A DNA stretch of 64,000 bases, taken from positions 1 through 64,000 of the forward strand of contig NZ_JARNTW010000015.1 in NCBI RefSeq assembly GCF_029433105.1. The letters are read 5' to 3'. The position numbers and the translations under genes were made by a program. Source of the stretch: Runella sp. MFBS21 (lineage in GTDB: Bacteria > Bacteroidota > Bacteroidia > Cytophagales > Spirosomataceae). Position 1 is the stretch's first letter. Every line of letters starts with the position of its first letter. Below, one piece after another: positions 52,699 to 61,350 of this stretch. The notes beneath the pieces were generated by a model that was given only the letters and a program-made list of their open reading frames with translations, was not told the origin of the DNA and did not search any database.

Positions 52699-53460
52699 AT
52701 GAAACATTCTCTTATTTACGCTATCCTTATAATCGTTTTGTGTGGAATCTCTTGTCAAAAAGCAGAGTCAGTTTCACCTGATTTTAATTGTGACAAAACC
52801 ACCAAAATAGCCAAACAGACCTTAGGTACGTTGGGGATCATATTCGAATATAAAAATGGCAAGCTCTCAAAAGTATACCGTGCTGACGGGGGAGGCTTGA
52901 CCGAAAACTATAATTACACTTCCGACACCACTATTACCATTACGCGCAATTTTGCAGACGGTAGCATCGGCAATACCTTCAATGTGATTCTCACACCTCA
53001 AGGATATGCCAAGAAATTTTCGCTAGTTGACAGGCAATATGGCTATACCAATCAATATAGCTATGATGCCAATGGCTTTAAGACCTCGCTTGTTAGTACG
53101 TATGTAGATGCAAAACTCAACAGCAATACTGTTTTTAGTTATACCAACGGGAATTTGGTACAAGCCAAAACTTTTCAAAACAATGTACTTCAATACACCG
53201 CTGACTATACTTATTACGAAGACAAACTCAGCAAAGGGGATTTGATTTCAAATCAAAATCAGCCTGATTTGTATGGCAAATTTTCAAAAAATCTCATCAA
53301 AAGTATAAAATATACTTACGCCGACAAGAGCGCTGATTTGTACGAATATACCTATGAGTTCAATGCCAACGGTTTTGTAAAATCACTTATCGAAAAATCT
53401 ACCACTACCAAAGGTATCATCACTACTCAAACCAATGCGTATGAATATACCTGTCTATAG
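52699..53460 (+). CDS. unknown lipoprotein, probable target of the upstream two-component pair
   Basis: 253 residues from the ATG at 52699; lipobox CGISC near residue 19. The body shows short repeated beta-strands of the YD/RHS-like or DUF4595-like type (YNYTSDTTITITRNFADGS, YSYDANGFKTSLVSTY, YTYEFNANGFVKSLIE), a pattern of surface lipoproteins. No enzyme motif. The shared upstream palindrome suggests co-regulation with the response regulator. Confidence 0.75.
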   Translation: MKHSLIYAILIIVLCGISCQKAESVSPDFNCDKTTKIAKQTLGTLGIIFEYKNGKLSKVYRADGGGLTENYNYTSDTTITITRNFADGSIGNTFNVILTPQGYAKKFSLVDRQYGYTNQYSYDANGFKTSLVSTYVDAKLNSNTVFSYTNGNLVQAKTFQNNVLQYTADYTYYEDKLSKGDLISNQNQPDLYGKFSKNLIKSIKYTYADKSADLYEYTYEFNANGFVKSLIEKSTTTKGIITTQTNAYEYTCL

Positions 53461-53470
53461 AGTTGGGGTT

Positions 53471-54046
53471 TTATGAGTGATCTTTCAGAAAAAGTACCAA
53501 TTTAGCAAAAGCCCTTGATCGATGACTGATTTTACTTTTTTGTTCCAAGGTCATTTCGGCAAAAGTCTGGTCATAACCTTCAGGTACAAAGATAGGGTCA
53601 TAACCAAAACCGTCGGTACCCCGAGGCGTCTCGATGATGACGCCTTCTACAATTCCTTCAAAAGAATAACTTTTTCCCGAAAGCGTAAGGGTAATAACGG
53701 TTTTAAAGCGCGCTTTCCGGTTGTCCTCATTGGCTAACTCTTTTAAAACGCGTTCAATGTTACGAGCGTGGTTGCGTTCGCCGCTGTAATAAGCTGAATG
53801 AACTCCAGGAGCGCCGTTAAGTGCTTCTATTTCTAGCCCCGAATCATCGGCAAAACAGTTGACACCGTAGTGTTCCCACACATATTCGGCTTTTTGGGCA
53901 GAATTACCTTCGATAGTATCGGTGGTTTCGGGAAGTTCTTCGTTACAGCCGATTTCTTGGAGTGTTTTGAGTTCAAAATTGGTGCCCAAAAGTGCCTTGA
54001 TTTCCTTTAACTTGTGGGCATTGTTGGTAGCAAAACAAAGTTGCAT
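53471..54046 (-). CDS. rdgB: non-canonical purine NTP pyrophosphatase
   Basis: 191 residues. Ham1 motifs: FATNNAHKLKEI at the start, EGNSAQKAEYV, CFADDSGLEIEALNGAPGVHSA, GFGYDPIFVPEG and KSKISHRSRA. It hydrolyses ITP, dITP and XTP to monophosphates to keep them out of nucleic acids. Follows the FKBP genes on the same strand but with a terminator between. Confidence 0.96.
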   Translation of the reverse strand: MQLCFATNNAHKLKEIKALLGTNFELKTLQEIGCNEELPETTDTIEGNSAQKAEYVWEHYGVNCFADDSGLEIEALNGAPGVHSAYYSGERNHARNIERVLKELANEDNRKARFKTVITLTLSGKSYSFEGIVEGVIIETPRGTDGFGYDPIFVPEGYDQTFAEMTLEQKSKISHRSRAFAKLVLFLKDHS

Positions 54047-54062
54047 GACTATTTTTACTAAA

Positions 54063-54085
54063 AAAGCGGCTTTTGAGGCCGCTTT
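54063..54085 (-). terminator. intrinsic terminator of the FKBP gene pair
   Basis: AAAGCGGC pairs with GCCGCTTT over a 7-nt loop. On the minus strand the stem is followed by six T. Confidence 0.75.
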
Positions 54086-54091
54086 AATTTT

Positions 54092-55051
54092 TTATTTACG
54101 TTTAACTTCTATCTCAAAATAAAGCGGAGAATAAGGTGGTATGGGTACCGAAGTGCCTGTACTTGAGGAAGTACCATTGATACCATATCCCAAAGTAGAA
54201 GGAAAAATAACAATAGCTTTTTCACCATACTTTAGTTTGGCAATACCATCATTAAAGCCTTTTACTACTCCTCCCGAGGCTGTACCATTCGGGTCTACGA
54301 CATTTACATCAATCGTGCCGGCATCAAACTGCTTACCATTTCTTACCAATATCCCTTTGTAAACTACACTTACGGTAGTATTAAAGGCAATTGTGGCGGA
54401 ATCAGGGTAAGCCTGAGTACGCAAAAATCGCAACCCATTGTCAGTATTCCGCTCTAGCCCTTGGATTTTTTGGGCCGCTACAAAATCATCAATTTGTTCT
54501 TCTTCGGTACGTACTTTGAGGATATTGATATCATAGCGAATAGGGATGTAAAGTGGTGCCAAAAGCGACACATCACCCGTCCCGCGCAACGACCACGGAA
54601 CAAAAAGTGTTACTTTATCTCCCTCTCTTACCTTCTCTTGAGGAGGTGCTAATAGTTCTTCAAAAGAAGGAACAGGATTGAACCGAAAAGCCATTGAAGT
54701 GGAATAGTCGGTGGTAGAAATATCCCTCGAATTGTATGACCGAATAAATACATCACTCTTCCCTACTTGACTACTATCAACAATCGTCCCGTCGAGTCGT
54801 CTAGCCACATAGCTATAAGTCACTTCATCGCCGACTTGCGGTTTTTGGGCCGTTAGATTAGCCGTTGTGATTGCATAATACAAACCCGTCCGTAAACTAT
54901 CTGCTACAATTTGATTTGCTTCTAAATAGGCACGAATTTCGGCTTTATTTTCACGGGTTTTACGATCCTGAAAGGCTTCTTCGGTTTGTTCACAAGCTAT
55001 CATCGTGACCGTTAGGCTCGCAATTACTCCTAATATTAATTTCCCCCTCAT
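54092..55051 (-). CDS. FKBP-type peptidyl-prolyl isomerase, lipoprotein
   Basis: 319 residues from the ATG at 55051. Signal with lipobox VTMIAC. A divergent N-terminal FKBP-like domain (about 60-175, VGDEVTYSYVARRLDG) and a C-terminal FKBP domain (about 215-319, TVSVVYKGILVRNGKQFDAG, GVVKGFNDGIAKLKYGEKAI, TLGYGINGT, LYFEIEVKRK). Envelope folding catalyst or chaperone. Adjacent paralog at 55121 on the same strand. Confidence 0.88.
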   Translation of the reverse strand: MRGKLILGVIASLTVTMIACEQTEEAFQDRKTRENKAEIRAYLEANQIVADSLRTGLYYAITTANLTAQKPQVGDEVTYSYVARRLDGTIVDSSQVGKSDVFIRSYNSRDISTTDYSTSMAFRFNPVPSFEELLAPPQEKVREGDKVTLFVPWSLRGTGDVSLLAPLYIPIRYDINILKVRTEEEQIDDFVAAQKIQGLERNTDNGLRFLRTQAYPDSATIAFNTTVSVVYKGILVRNGKQFDAGTIDVNVVDPNGTASGGVVKGFNDGIAKLKYGEKAIVIFPSTLGYGINGTSSSTGTSVPIPPYSPLYFEIEVKRK

Positions 55052-55120
55052 TCTTAATTGATTGAAATTATGTGTGATAGGAGAGTCACAAAGTAGCATT
55101 TTTGTGACTCCCCTTCCTTT

Positions 55121-56002
55121 TTATTGTTGTGTTTGTCCTTTTTTCACATCTACTAATTCCACCTCAAATACCAAAACCGAATTTGGCGGAATTACACCTG
55201 GCGAGCCCGTTTCTCCGTATGCCAAAGTTGAGGGAATAATAAAAGTACTTTTCCCGCCTTTTTTCATATTCATGATACCTTCTTCCCAGCCAGGGATTAC
55301 CATACCTTGTCCAATTGGAAAATCTACTGGTTTACCTCCACTTTGTGGGTTTTTGTAAGAACTGTCAAATTCCTTTCCGTCCAATAATTTTCCAACGTAG
55401 TGAACAGATACCATATTGCCTGCTACGGGTTTTATGCCATCACCTTCTTTTACAATTACGTAATTTAACCCCGATGGCGTTTCAACTACCTTCAAAGAAT
55501 TTTTAGCAACATAATCATCAATGATTTTAGCATCTTTCTTCACTTGGCCTTCCCGAGCTGCTGCTTGTGCTTTTTGGAATTCTTGTTCGTTCTGAACTTC
55601 AATCAATTTTACGGTAAACTGAATGTCCGAACCTTTGGCAATGCCAGGAGGAAGTGGCTGCATCATACGAGTGAAGAGAGAATCCGCACTTACAAAAAAC
55701 GAAGCACTATCTTTTTTTGACAACATCGCCAATCCTTCCTCAAAACTTCCTTTAAAAGGAGGCGTCTGAAGCATCATCTGCATTGGGCGTCCTTCTTTGT
55801 AAGTATCACGCAAGACAGAGTCTTTGCTGTTTTTCAAAACCAAATGAAAGGTTAGGATGTCACCTACTTTAGGTTTACGACCTTCATCATTTTTGTCGTG
55901 AAATTGATATTTTAAACCTGTATCGCTAACACTCACGCGGTTGTTGCAAGCGGCAAGCAAGGCGCCTGCGACAAAGACAGAAAGAATGGTTTTAAATTTC
56001 AT
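55121..56002 (-). CDS. FKBP-type peptidyl-prolyl isomerase, lipoprotein
   Basis: 293 residues from the ATG at 56002; lipobox LLAAC near residue 18. N-terminal FKBP-like domain (about 25-140, VGDILTFHLVLKNSKDSV) and a well conserved C-terminal one (about 185-285): VSVHYVGKLLDGKEFDSSY, PIGQGMVIPGWEEGIMNM, PSTLAYGETGSPGVIPPNSVLVFEVELV. It keeps the canonical catalytic pocket residues and is probably the most active of the three in this window. Co-directional with the paralog 69 bp downstream. Confidence 0.92.
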   Translation of the reverse strand: MKFKTILSVFVAGALLAACNNRVSVSDTGLKYQFHDKNDEGRKPKVGDILTFHLVLKNSKDSVLRDTYKEGRPMQMMLQTPPFKGSFEEGLAMLSKKDSASFFVSADSLFTRMMQPLPPGIAKGSDIQFTVKLIEVQNEQEFQKAQAAAREGQVKKDAKIIDDYVAKNSLKVVETPSGLNYVIVKEGDGIKPVAGNMVSVHYVGKLLDGKEFDSSYKNPQSGGKPVDFPIGQGMVIPGWEEGIMNMKKGGKSTFIIPSTLAYGETGSPGVIPPNSVLVFEVELVDVKKGQTQQ

Positions 56003-56104
56003 GAAATAGGTGCTATTGCACATTTAATTGTTACTTCTTTATTTATATTTAGTTGATTTACTGATTTATAATAAAAAACTGGTTCCTTGTTGTATCCAAA
56101 CCGA

Positions 56105-57133
56105 TTATTTTTCAACGTTTAAAAGTTCGGTTTGGTATTCAGGAAGAATGGATAAAAACCTTTCTAAGGTTTGGGGCAAAGTAAGTTGTGTACGACCTCC
56201 TGAGGCATTTTTGTGGCCTCCTCCTGCAAAGTACTTATGAGCTAAATCTCGCACGGAAAATTGATCTACTGAACGAAAAGATAATTTGATTTCATCACGG
56301 CGCTCAATCATCAACACTGACATGACGACATTTTCGATCGATAACCCCACATTTACTATCCCGTCGGTATCACCCATTTCGGAGTTAAAGCGCTTGAGCT
56401 CCTCTATCGAAAGCGACATATAGGCGGTACGATACTCTGGCAATACCACCAATTTTTCGGACAATACATATCCCAACAGCCTTGTTCTTGCGAAGGAGTT
56501 ATTATCAAAAATTGACCGATGAACATGATTCACATTGAGGCCAGTTTTCATCAATTCTGCCACCACTAAGTGTACCTCAGAAGTAGTATTACCATGCCTG
56601 AAGGACCCCGTATCAGTCATAATACCAGCATACAAACACTCTGCCATAGGTTCATCTACCAAAATACCGTCTCCCAGTTGGTTTATGATATCAAAAATAT
56701 ACTGAGCCGTAGCTGCTTTGGAGGTATCCGAAAAAACAAAACTGGCAAAATCTTCAGGTTCTAAATGATGATCAATCAATATTTTAGTGGCCGGTGCATT
56801 CTGAGCTAAGGCGCCCAAATCTTTGATACGGTGTAAGGCATTGAAGTCAAGACAGCAAATCACATCTGCTTGCTGTAATAGTTCTTTTGAGCGAAGTTGA
56901 CTAGCGGCATTAGCATCATAGGTAATCACCTCTTCAAATTGAGGCATCCACCTGAGATTTGCGGGGCATTCGTTGGGGATTATTACCGTAGCAATATGCC
57001 CCTTTTTTTGAAGGTACATTTTCCATCCCAATGAAGACCCTATCGCATCGGCATCGGGGTTTTGATGGGTCAATATCACAAAGCGCTTAGAGGCCGAATT
57101 GATAAGCTCGTAAAATGCGTTCCACTGTTGCAT
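56105..57133 (-). CDS. nrnA: DHH-family bifunctional oligoribonuclease / PAP phosphatase
   Basis: 342 residues from the ATG at 57133 (a TTG three codons upstream is less likely). DHH motifs: HQNPDADAIGSSLG, CLDFN, ILIDHHLEP, and MTDTGSFRHGNT; the DHHA1 domain ends with YFAGGGHKNASGG. NrnA degrades short RNA oligomers and can remove the 3' phosphate of PAP. A TAACTTTG box on the minus strand (57140-57147) lies right at the start, so the transcript may be nearly leaderless. Confidence 0.93.
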   Translation of the reverse strand: MQQWNAFYELINSASKRFVILTHQNPDADAIGSSLGWKMYLQKKGHIATVIIPNECPANLRWMPQFEEVITYDANAASQLRSKELLQQADVICCLDFNALHRIKDLGALAQNAPATKILIDHHLEPEDFASFVFSDTSKAATAQYIFDIINQLGDGILVDEPMAECLYAGIMTDTGSFRHGNTTSEVHLVVAELMKTGLNVNHVHRSIFDNNSFARTRLLGYVLSEKLVVLPEYRTAYMSLSIEELKRFNSEMGDTDGIVNVGLSIENVVMSVLMIERRDEIKLSFRSVDQFSVRDLAHKYFAGGGHKNASGGRTQLTLPQTLERFLSILPEYQTELLNVEK

Positions 57134-57326
57134 AGTTTGCAAAGTTAGTAACTTTCATCGAAATGTTTCGGAAAGCCAAACAGACTTCCTAATTTTGAGA
57201 CGTTTTTTTGGAATCTTCTTGCGTTGTAAAGCTGTAAGTTAGCTTTTGAGTCGTGGATTTTTCTTCTTAAGAAAACGAGACAATCATTCTATAGTAAACG
57301 TATAATATATAACGGACAAATCTAAA

Positions 57327-57746
57327 ATGAGTACAAACAGAACATTCACTATGATTAAGCCCGATGCTGTAGCAGAAGGAAACTCAGGGGCGATTTTAAA
57401 AATGATTGAAGAGGCAGGGTTCAGAATCGTGGCCATGAAAAAAACCTTGCTCACCAAAGAACGTGCTGGTGAATTTTATGCAGTCCATGCAGCTCGCCCT
57501 TTCTATAATGACCTTTGTGCTTACATGTCGTCGGGTCCCATCGTTGCTGCTATTTTAGAGAAAGAAAATGCAGTAGCAGACTTTCGTCAGTTGATAGGCG
57601 CTACCAACCCTGCCCAAGCTGCCGAAGGTACGATTCGGAAGTTGTTTGCTAAGTCGATAGAAGCCAATGCCGTACATGGCTCGGACTCAGACGAAAATGC
57701 CGCTATCGAAGGGAGTTTTTATTTCTCTCAGACAGAGCAATTCTAG
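57327..57746 (+). CDS. ndk: nucleoside diphosphate kinase
   Basis: 139 residues, normal family length. Motifs: [52 protein letters not shown], and the phospho-acceptor His in NAVHGSDS. It balances NTP and dNTP pools using ATP. Divergent from nrnA; this ndk-nrnA-FKBP-rdgB block looks like a conserved housekeeping neighbourhood. Confidence 0.97.
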   Translation: MSTNRTFTMIKPDAVAEGNSGAILKMIEEAGFRIVAMKKTLLTKERAGEFYAVHAARPFYNDLCAYMSSGPIVAAILEKENAVADFRQLIGATNPAQAAEGTIRKLFAKSIEANAVHGSDSDENAAIEGSFYFSQTEQF

Positions 57747-57770
57747 TTTTTTGATTCAAAAAATATTTCA

Positions 57771-57799
57771 AAAAAGCCTCTTTGATATGGAGGCTTTTT
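57771..57799 (+). terminator. intrinsic terminator of ndk
   Basis: AAAAAGCCTC pairs with GAGGCTTTTT over a 9-nt loop, followed by a T run. Confidence 0.85.
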
Positions 57800-57828
57800 T
57801 TGTTAACTTTTCGTGGAACATCAATTTT

Positions 57829-57865
57829 ATAGTCATTTCACGGGTCAAAAAGTAGGATTCACGGA
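57829..57865 (+). promoter_or_regulatory. two direct repeats with 21-bp period upstream of the atypical regulator
   Basis: ATAGTCATTTCACGGGTC begins at 57829 and AGTAGGATTCACGG follows. The cores TTTCACGGG (57836) and ATTCACGGA (57857) start exactly 21 bp apart. The same element, in four copies, occurs at 61351-61429. Direct 9-bp repeats with a 12-bp gap are the known form of LytTR binding sites. A TTTG (57875) and TATCTTCA (57896) downstream may be the promoter. Confidence 0.65.
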
Positions 57866-57938
57866 AATTTCTTGTTTGAGTAGGCATTTGTGATGTATCT
57901 TCATTCCACACATTTTATACATATCCCCATAAATAATT

Positions 57939-58619
57939 ATGAAAAATAATGAGATGCGAATTCGCAAACTTGACTCCTCAGTATTGGTAGCCAAAGAAGA
58001 GCCTTTTTCATGTGAGGTACTTAGTAAGCTCCTTGAAAGAGAAGGGTTTGATGTAGTGGGCAGAGCAAATGAACTAGATGATCTAATCCAAAAAATCCAC
58101 ACAAAAAAACCTAAATGTGTTATTGTTGAAGCCAATCTTATTGGAAAGGAAACGAATCATTTATTGAAGGAACTCGCCAGTACTACTCACCCACCTAAGC
58201 TAGTCCTTTATTTTAATGCTTCAAATTCTAAGGAATTGTCAAAAGCGCTCGATGCAAACTTTAACGGTTATCTATATTCGGAAGACCGGCTCGATGAACT
58301 TTACAAATGCCTACTTTATATTCAAACGCAATCTAAATACTATAGTGATGGATTTAAAGATTTAATGAAGAAATTAGGCCTTAAAGAAATAGATAGCGAT
58401 ACCCAGCAAAGACTCAAATCTCTAACAAAAAGAGAGAAGCAAATCCTGTACTTAGTGACAGAAGGCCTTACAGGCTATGAGATTGCGGATTCGCTTTGTA
58501 TAAGTTATCGAACATTAGCAAATCACAAACAAAACTTAATTCAAAAACTAGGTATTGATAGCAATCGCCATCTATTGAAATTTGGATTGCAGATTAAATC
58601 GTATTTAGATAGTATCTAA
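57939..58619 (+). CDS. LuxR-type regulator with atypical receiver domain
   Basis: 226 residues. The N-terminal receiver-like domain (about 10-125) keeps the fold pattern, but the acidic pair reads AKEE and the phospho-acceptor position reads VIVEANL, with Glu in place of Asp. C-terminal LuxR HTH is normal (LTKREKQILYLVTEGLTGYEIADSL, YRTLANHKQNLIQKLGI). It therefore probably works without phosphorylation, or is locked on by the Glu (inference). No kinase gene adjoins. The upstream 21-bp repeats suggest LytTR control. Confidence 0.87.
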   Translation: MKNNEMRIRKLDSSVLVAKEEPFSCEVLSKLLEREGFDVVGRANELDDLIQKIHTKKPKCVIVEANLIGKETNHLLKELASTTHPPKLVLYFNASNSKELSKALDANFNGYLYSEDRLDELYKCLLYIQTQSKYYSDGFKDLMKKLGLKEIDSDTQQRLKSLTKREKQILYLVTEGLTGYEIADSLCISYRTLANHKQNLIQKLGIDSNRHLLKFGLQIKSYLDSI

Positions 58620-58651
58620 AAGTAGCCTATTGGAAAAGGGAAGTGTATTCT

Positions 58652-59683
58652 TTAGAGCCTCATTCTGTTGGCTGTGAATGCATCTCTAAAAGTATTGAAA
58701 CGATTTCTAGACATGACGAGCTCACGCACTTCAGTGGGTGTTTTAATGTAAAGTATGTATTTCCCTTTTTCCCAATACAAATAACTATCTAAAAGGCTTA
58801 GATTGACGATAAAACTCCTATGGCCTCTAAAAAAATGTAGCGGGTCAAGTTCTTCTTCTAAAATCGTTAGCGATTTTGTAATCCTAAAACGCCCTTTAGG
58901 GTGCTCTACATAATACCTTTCTTCAATAGTTTCAAAGAAATAGCACTCTTCTACTTTGAGATAGAGTTCACCCGTGCTAGTTTTTGCTTCAATCAAACGT
59001 AAGTAATTTTCAGAACGAGGCGGTGCTACGAGCTCCACTTTCTCTATCTTAGGCAAAGCTTTGGAGGTAGCTATCTCAACTTTAGGCGGCGCAGGGGTGG
59101 TTTCTGTTTCAGGTTTCAAAAACGAAACGTTATTAGAGATACTTTTGAGCGAAGCATTACTCTCTAAAAAATCCTTTACTAAGGATACGTTGATCAATAT
59201 ATACCCTAACAAAGTGACAAAGGGTAAGTATAAAAAATAAGTTTGGAAAGTAAATCCATTAAATATGTACAAATCTAAGTACCTATTAAAAGAATAGTTA
59301 GGAAACTCTCTCAACAAGAACCTAACATGTAAAGTAATAGGGAAGAAAAGAAAGAATGCTATCAAAAAAAGCGGTAAAAACTTAGCCTCGTATTTGATAA
59401 GGGAAAAGAAGTTGGTGTTGACTTGTCTAATTCCCATGAATCGGTGAAAAATATCAATCAAAAACACCAATATATACAATGTAAACAATTCAGGAGCTAC
59501 AATCCCTAAGAACAGATTTTTGAGATAATCAAAGAGCGTCTGATAAGAGCTATACACGTACCATTTTGTCTCCGGAGAGGTTGCCCATCCTATAATTTCG
59601 CAAAACAATACCACTCCCAAAAGGAAAATCAAACCATTTTGGGGGCTTCTATAAAACGAGCGTGTAAGTACCAGTGACCTCAT
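58652..59683 (-). CDS. membrane-anchored LytTR regulator
   Basis: 343 residues. Four hydrophobic segments in the first 170 residues (about 15-34, 48-74, 95-117, 150-170), a Pro/Thr-rich linker (about 190-225) and a C-terminal LytTR domain (about 235-340: CYFFETIEERYYVEH, FFRGHRSFIVNLSLLDSYLYWEKGKYILYI, VMSRNRFNTFRDAF). It would bind DNA from the membrane and sense something there without a phosphorelay. Divergent from the peptide gene and convergent with the atypical regulator, so it is the natural candidate for binding the 21-bp repeats. Confidence 0.9.
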   Translation of the reverse strand: MRSLVLTRSFYRSPQNGLIFLLGVVLFCEIIGWATSPETKWYVYSSYQTLFDYLKNLFLGIVAPELFTLYILVFLIDIFHRFMGIRQVNTNFFSLIKYEAKFLPLFLIAFFLFFPITLHVRFLLREFPNYSFNRYLDLYIFNGFTFQTYFLYLPFVTLLGYILINVSLVKDFLESNASLKSISNNVSFLKPETETTPAPPKVEIATSKALPKIEKVELVAPPRSENYLRLIEAKTSTGELYLKVEECYFFETIEERYYVEHPKGRFRITKSLTILEEELDPLHFFRGHRSFIVNLSLLDSYLYWEKGKYILYIKTPTEVRELVMSRNRFNTFRDAFTANRMRL

Positions 59684-59758
59684 GGCTCCTCAAATAACAT
59701 AAAATTCTTAACCTCTAAACAACCTTCTTATCAGACATAGGCTGATAAAATCACTTTG

Positions 59759-59791
59759 CAAAGATACAAATTAGTCAATTATTACTACAAA
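59759..59791 (-). promoter_or_regulatory. promoter of the LytTR regulator gene
   Basis: On the minus strand TTTG (59791-59788), 21 bp, then TATCTTTG (59766-59759): both boxes match the Bacteroidota consensus at normal spacing. Transcription would start near 59752, about 70 bp before the ATG at 59683. Confidence 0.7.
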
Positions 59792-59842
59792 CCTTTTCAA
59801 ATATAGCCATTAATGCGGATTTACTAGCATGCATAGGTGGTG

Positions 59843-59850
59843 TACCTTTG
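59843..59850 (+). promoter_or_regulatory. -7 box of the peptide-acyltransferase operon
   Basis: TACCTTTG matches TAnnTTTG. A TTTA at 59820-59823 lies at -33 spacing (19 bp gap). The start codon of the peptide is about 95 bp downstream. The box is back to back with the LytTR gene promoter in the same 269-bp intergenic region. Confidence 0.5.
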
Positions 59851-59952
59851 TATCGTTGAAAGTGTCTAAAAAACAACACGTTGCACTTTCATCGTCCTTT
59901 TGTGTGCACTCAAACTATCTCATGTTTCACTTATCAAAAATTTATAATTATC

Positions 59953-60132
59953 ATGAAAAGCTCATTTGAAATCAAGGCAAAAAAATCTTTGGATACACTT
60001 ATCCGTGATGGCAAATTCTATGCCAAAAATGAATTCAGCAAAGTACTTAACTTCGGAGATAAAGATCCATATGCATCTTGCTGGGGCATTACTATCAATT
60101 CGCAAGCTGAGAAAAATCTAGTTGTACAGTAA
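59953..60132 (+). CDS. 59-residue peptide, possible precursor modified by the next gene
   Basis: Starts at the ATG at 59953 (MKSSFEIKAKKSLDTL). The first half is basic and helical; the second half contains FGDKDPYASCWGITIN and ends NLVVQ, with a single Cys. No signal peptide and no known domain. It has its own promoter and lies 13 bp ahead of an acyltransferase gene. The layout is that of a ribosomal peptide precursor followed by its modifying enzyme, with the first part as leader (inference). It could also be a small regulatory protein. Family unknown. Confidence 0.65.
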   Translation: MKSSFEIKAKKSLDTLIRDGKFYAKNEFSKVLNFGDKDPYASCWGITINSQAEKNLVVQ

Positions 60133-60145
60133 ACATTAGCAAGTT

Positions 60146-61255
60146 ATGAACTCTTCGGATTTTGCTAAGTATAAAAGTGCGCTTCTTGATTGTGAAGGTG
60201 CGCTTGACCGAGTAAATCTGCTTCAAGAAGAAGGTTATCTGGTGAGGTTTGCCATTTTTTCAGCAAATCTCGCCAATTTCCTCCCTGAGATTCCATTAGA
60301 TGAACACGCCTCTTTATTCAAAAAATTGCTAGTAAATCTTGCTTTTGAAAGTTTTGACCGCAATGTATTGAATATTGGTGATTTATGCAGCATACAGGGA
60401 GATAAATCTGTACTTAGCACGCCGACGACACCTAAAATTTTCTGTACTTTTCATTTAGGTTCATACCGTATCATTGCCAATTTGCTCATTCGCCTTGGTT
60501 ATAACTTTTCTACTATTGTACGAAAAGATGTATATACTCAACAGCTTGAATCGATGATGAGTTATACAGCTCGTATGAAAGAAAGGTATAATACCGAAAG
60601 TGATGTAAGAGTGCTTAATTCCGAAGATCCAAGTATTGTGCTCAAACTTGCCCGCGAGCTTAAAAATGGGCGATCAGTATTGGTTTATTTAGATGGTAAT
60701 ACTGGGTCGGGAGAAGAAAACTTTGACCAACTCAACTTTTTAAGCCAAAGAATCAACGTAAGAAAGGGGATGACCTACCTCAGTTATATATCTGGAGTGC
60801 CATTGGTACCTGTGATATCTTATCGTCAGCCCGATTATAGCAATGTAATGTATGTAGGAAAACCTATTTCGCCCGATAAGACAGTTACGAGAGAAGAATT
60901 TTCAAACACCACACTTCAGTCGTTGTTTGATTTCTTTGCCAAGTATCTTATTTCCTATCCCGAACAATGGGAAGGCTGGAATTACATACAAAATGCAATA
61001 GTCAATACCGAAAAAGTACACGCAGTACCGCCTCCGGCAGCCTACAAACGGTCTAGCTATGAATTCAACTTTAGCCGCTATAGCATTTTCGAATTGAAAG
61101 ATGCCGCCGTTTTATTTGATCGTAGGTTTTATTCGACTTACGAAATATCTGATAGTCTTCGAAAATACTTGATGAAATCACCTTTTGTCAATCCTATTCG
61201 AGTACTCGGAAAACCTATCTTTCAAGAACTTGTTAGGCAAGAAATTCTCATTTAG
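60146..61255 (+). CDS. LpxL/HtrB-like (LPLAT) acyltransferase family protein
   Basis: 369 residues, no membrane helix obvious at the N-terminus. The central part matches the LPLAT/HtrB pattern: FCTFHLGSYRIIANLL (His103), LKNGRSVLVYLDGNTGSGE, VRKGMTYLSYISGVPLVPVIS, followed by MYVGKPISPD. The HxxxxD/E catalytic motif is HLGSYR, with Arg108 where the acidic residue should be, so normal acyl transfer may be changed or lost. Lipid A enzymes of this family acylate glucosamine; coupling to a small peptide gene instead suggests peptide or lipid-linked substrate (inference). A strong terminator follows. Confidence 0.75.
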   Translation: MNSSDFAKYKSALLDCEGALDRVNLLQEEGYLVRFAIFSANLANFLPEIPLDEHASLFKKLLVNLAFESFDRNVLNIGDLCSIQGDKSVLSTPTTPKIFCTFHLGSYRIIANLLIRLGYNFSTIVRKDVYTQQLESMMSYTARMKERYNTESDVRVLNSEDPSIVLKLARELKNGRSVLVYLDGNTGSGEENFDQLNFLSQRINVRKGMTYLSYISGVPLVPVISYRQPDYSNVMYVGKPISPDKTVTREEFSNTTLQSLFDFFAKYLISYPEQWEGWNYIQNAIVNTEKVHAVPPPAAYKRSSYEFNFSRYSIFELKDAAVLFDRRFYSTYEISDSLRKYLMKSPFVNPIRVLGKPIFQELVRQEILI

Positions 61256-61268
61256 AGCTTGTCTCTAA

Positions 61269-61322
61269 GCCTCTAAACGCAAAAAATCTCCTAAATGCTG
61301 GAGATTTTTTGCGTTTAGAGGC
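61269..61322 (+). terminator. strong terminator of the peptide-acyltransferase operon
   Basis: A 23-bp stem (GCCTCTAAACGC and following, 61269-61291, with its complement 61300-61322) and an 8-nt loop, then TTTTTT. Confidence 0.9.
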
Positions 61323-61350
61323 TTTTTTCACCCTTATTTCAGGAAAGTTC

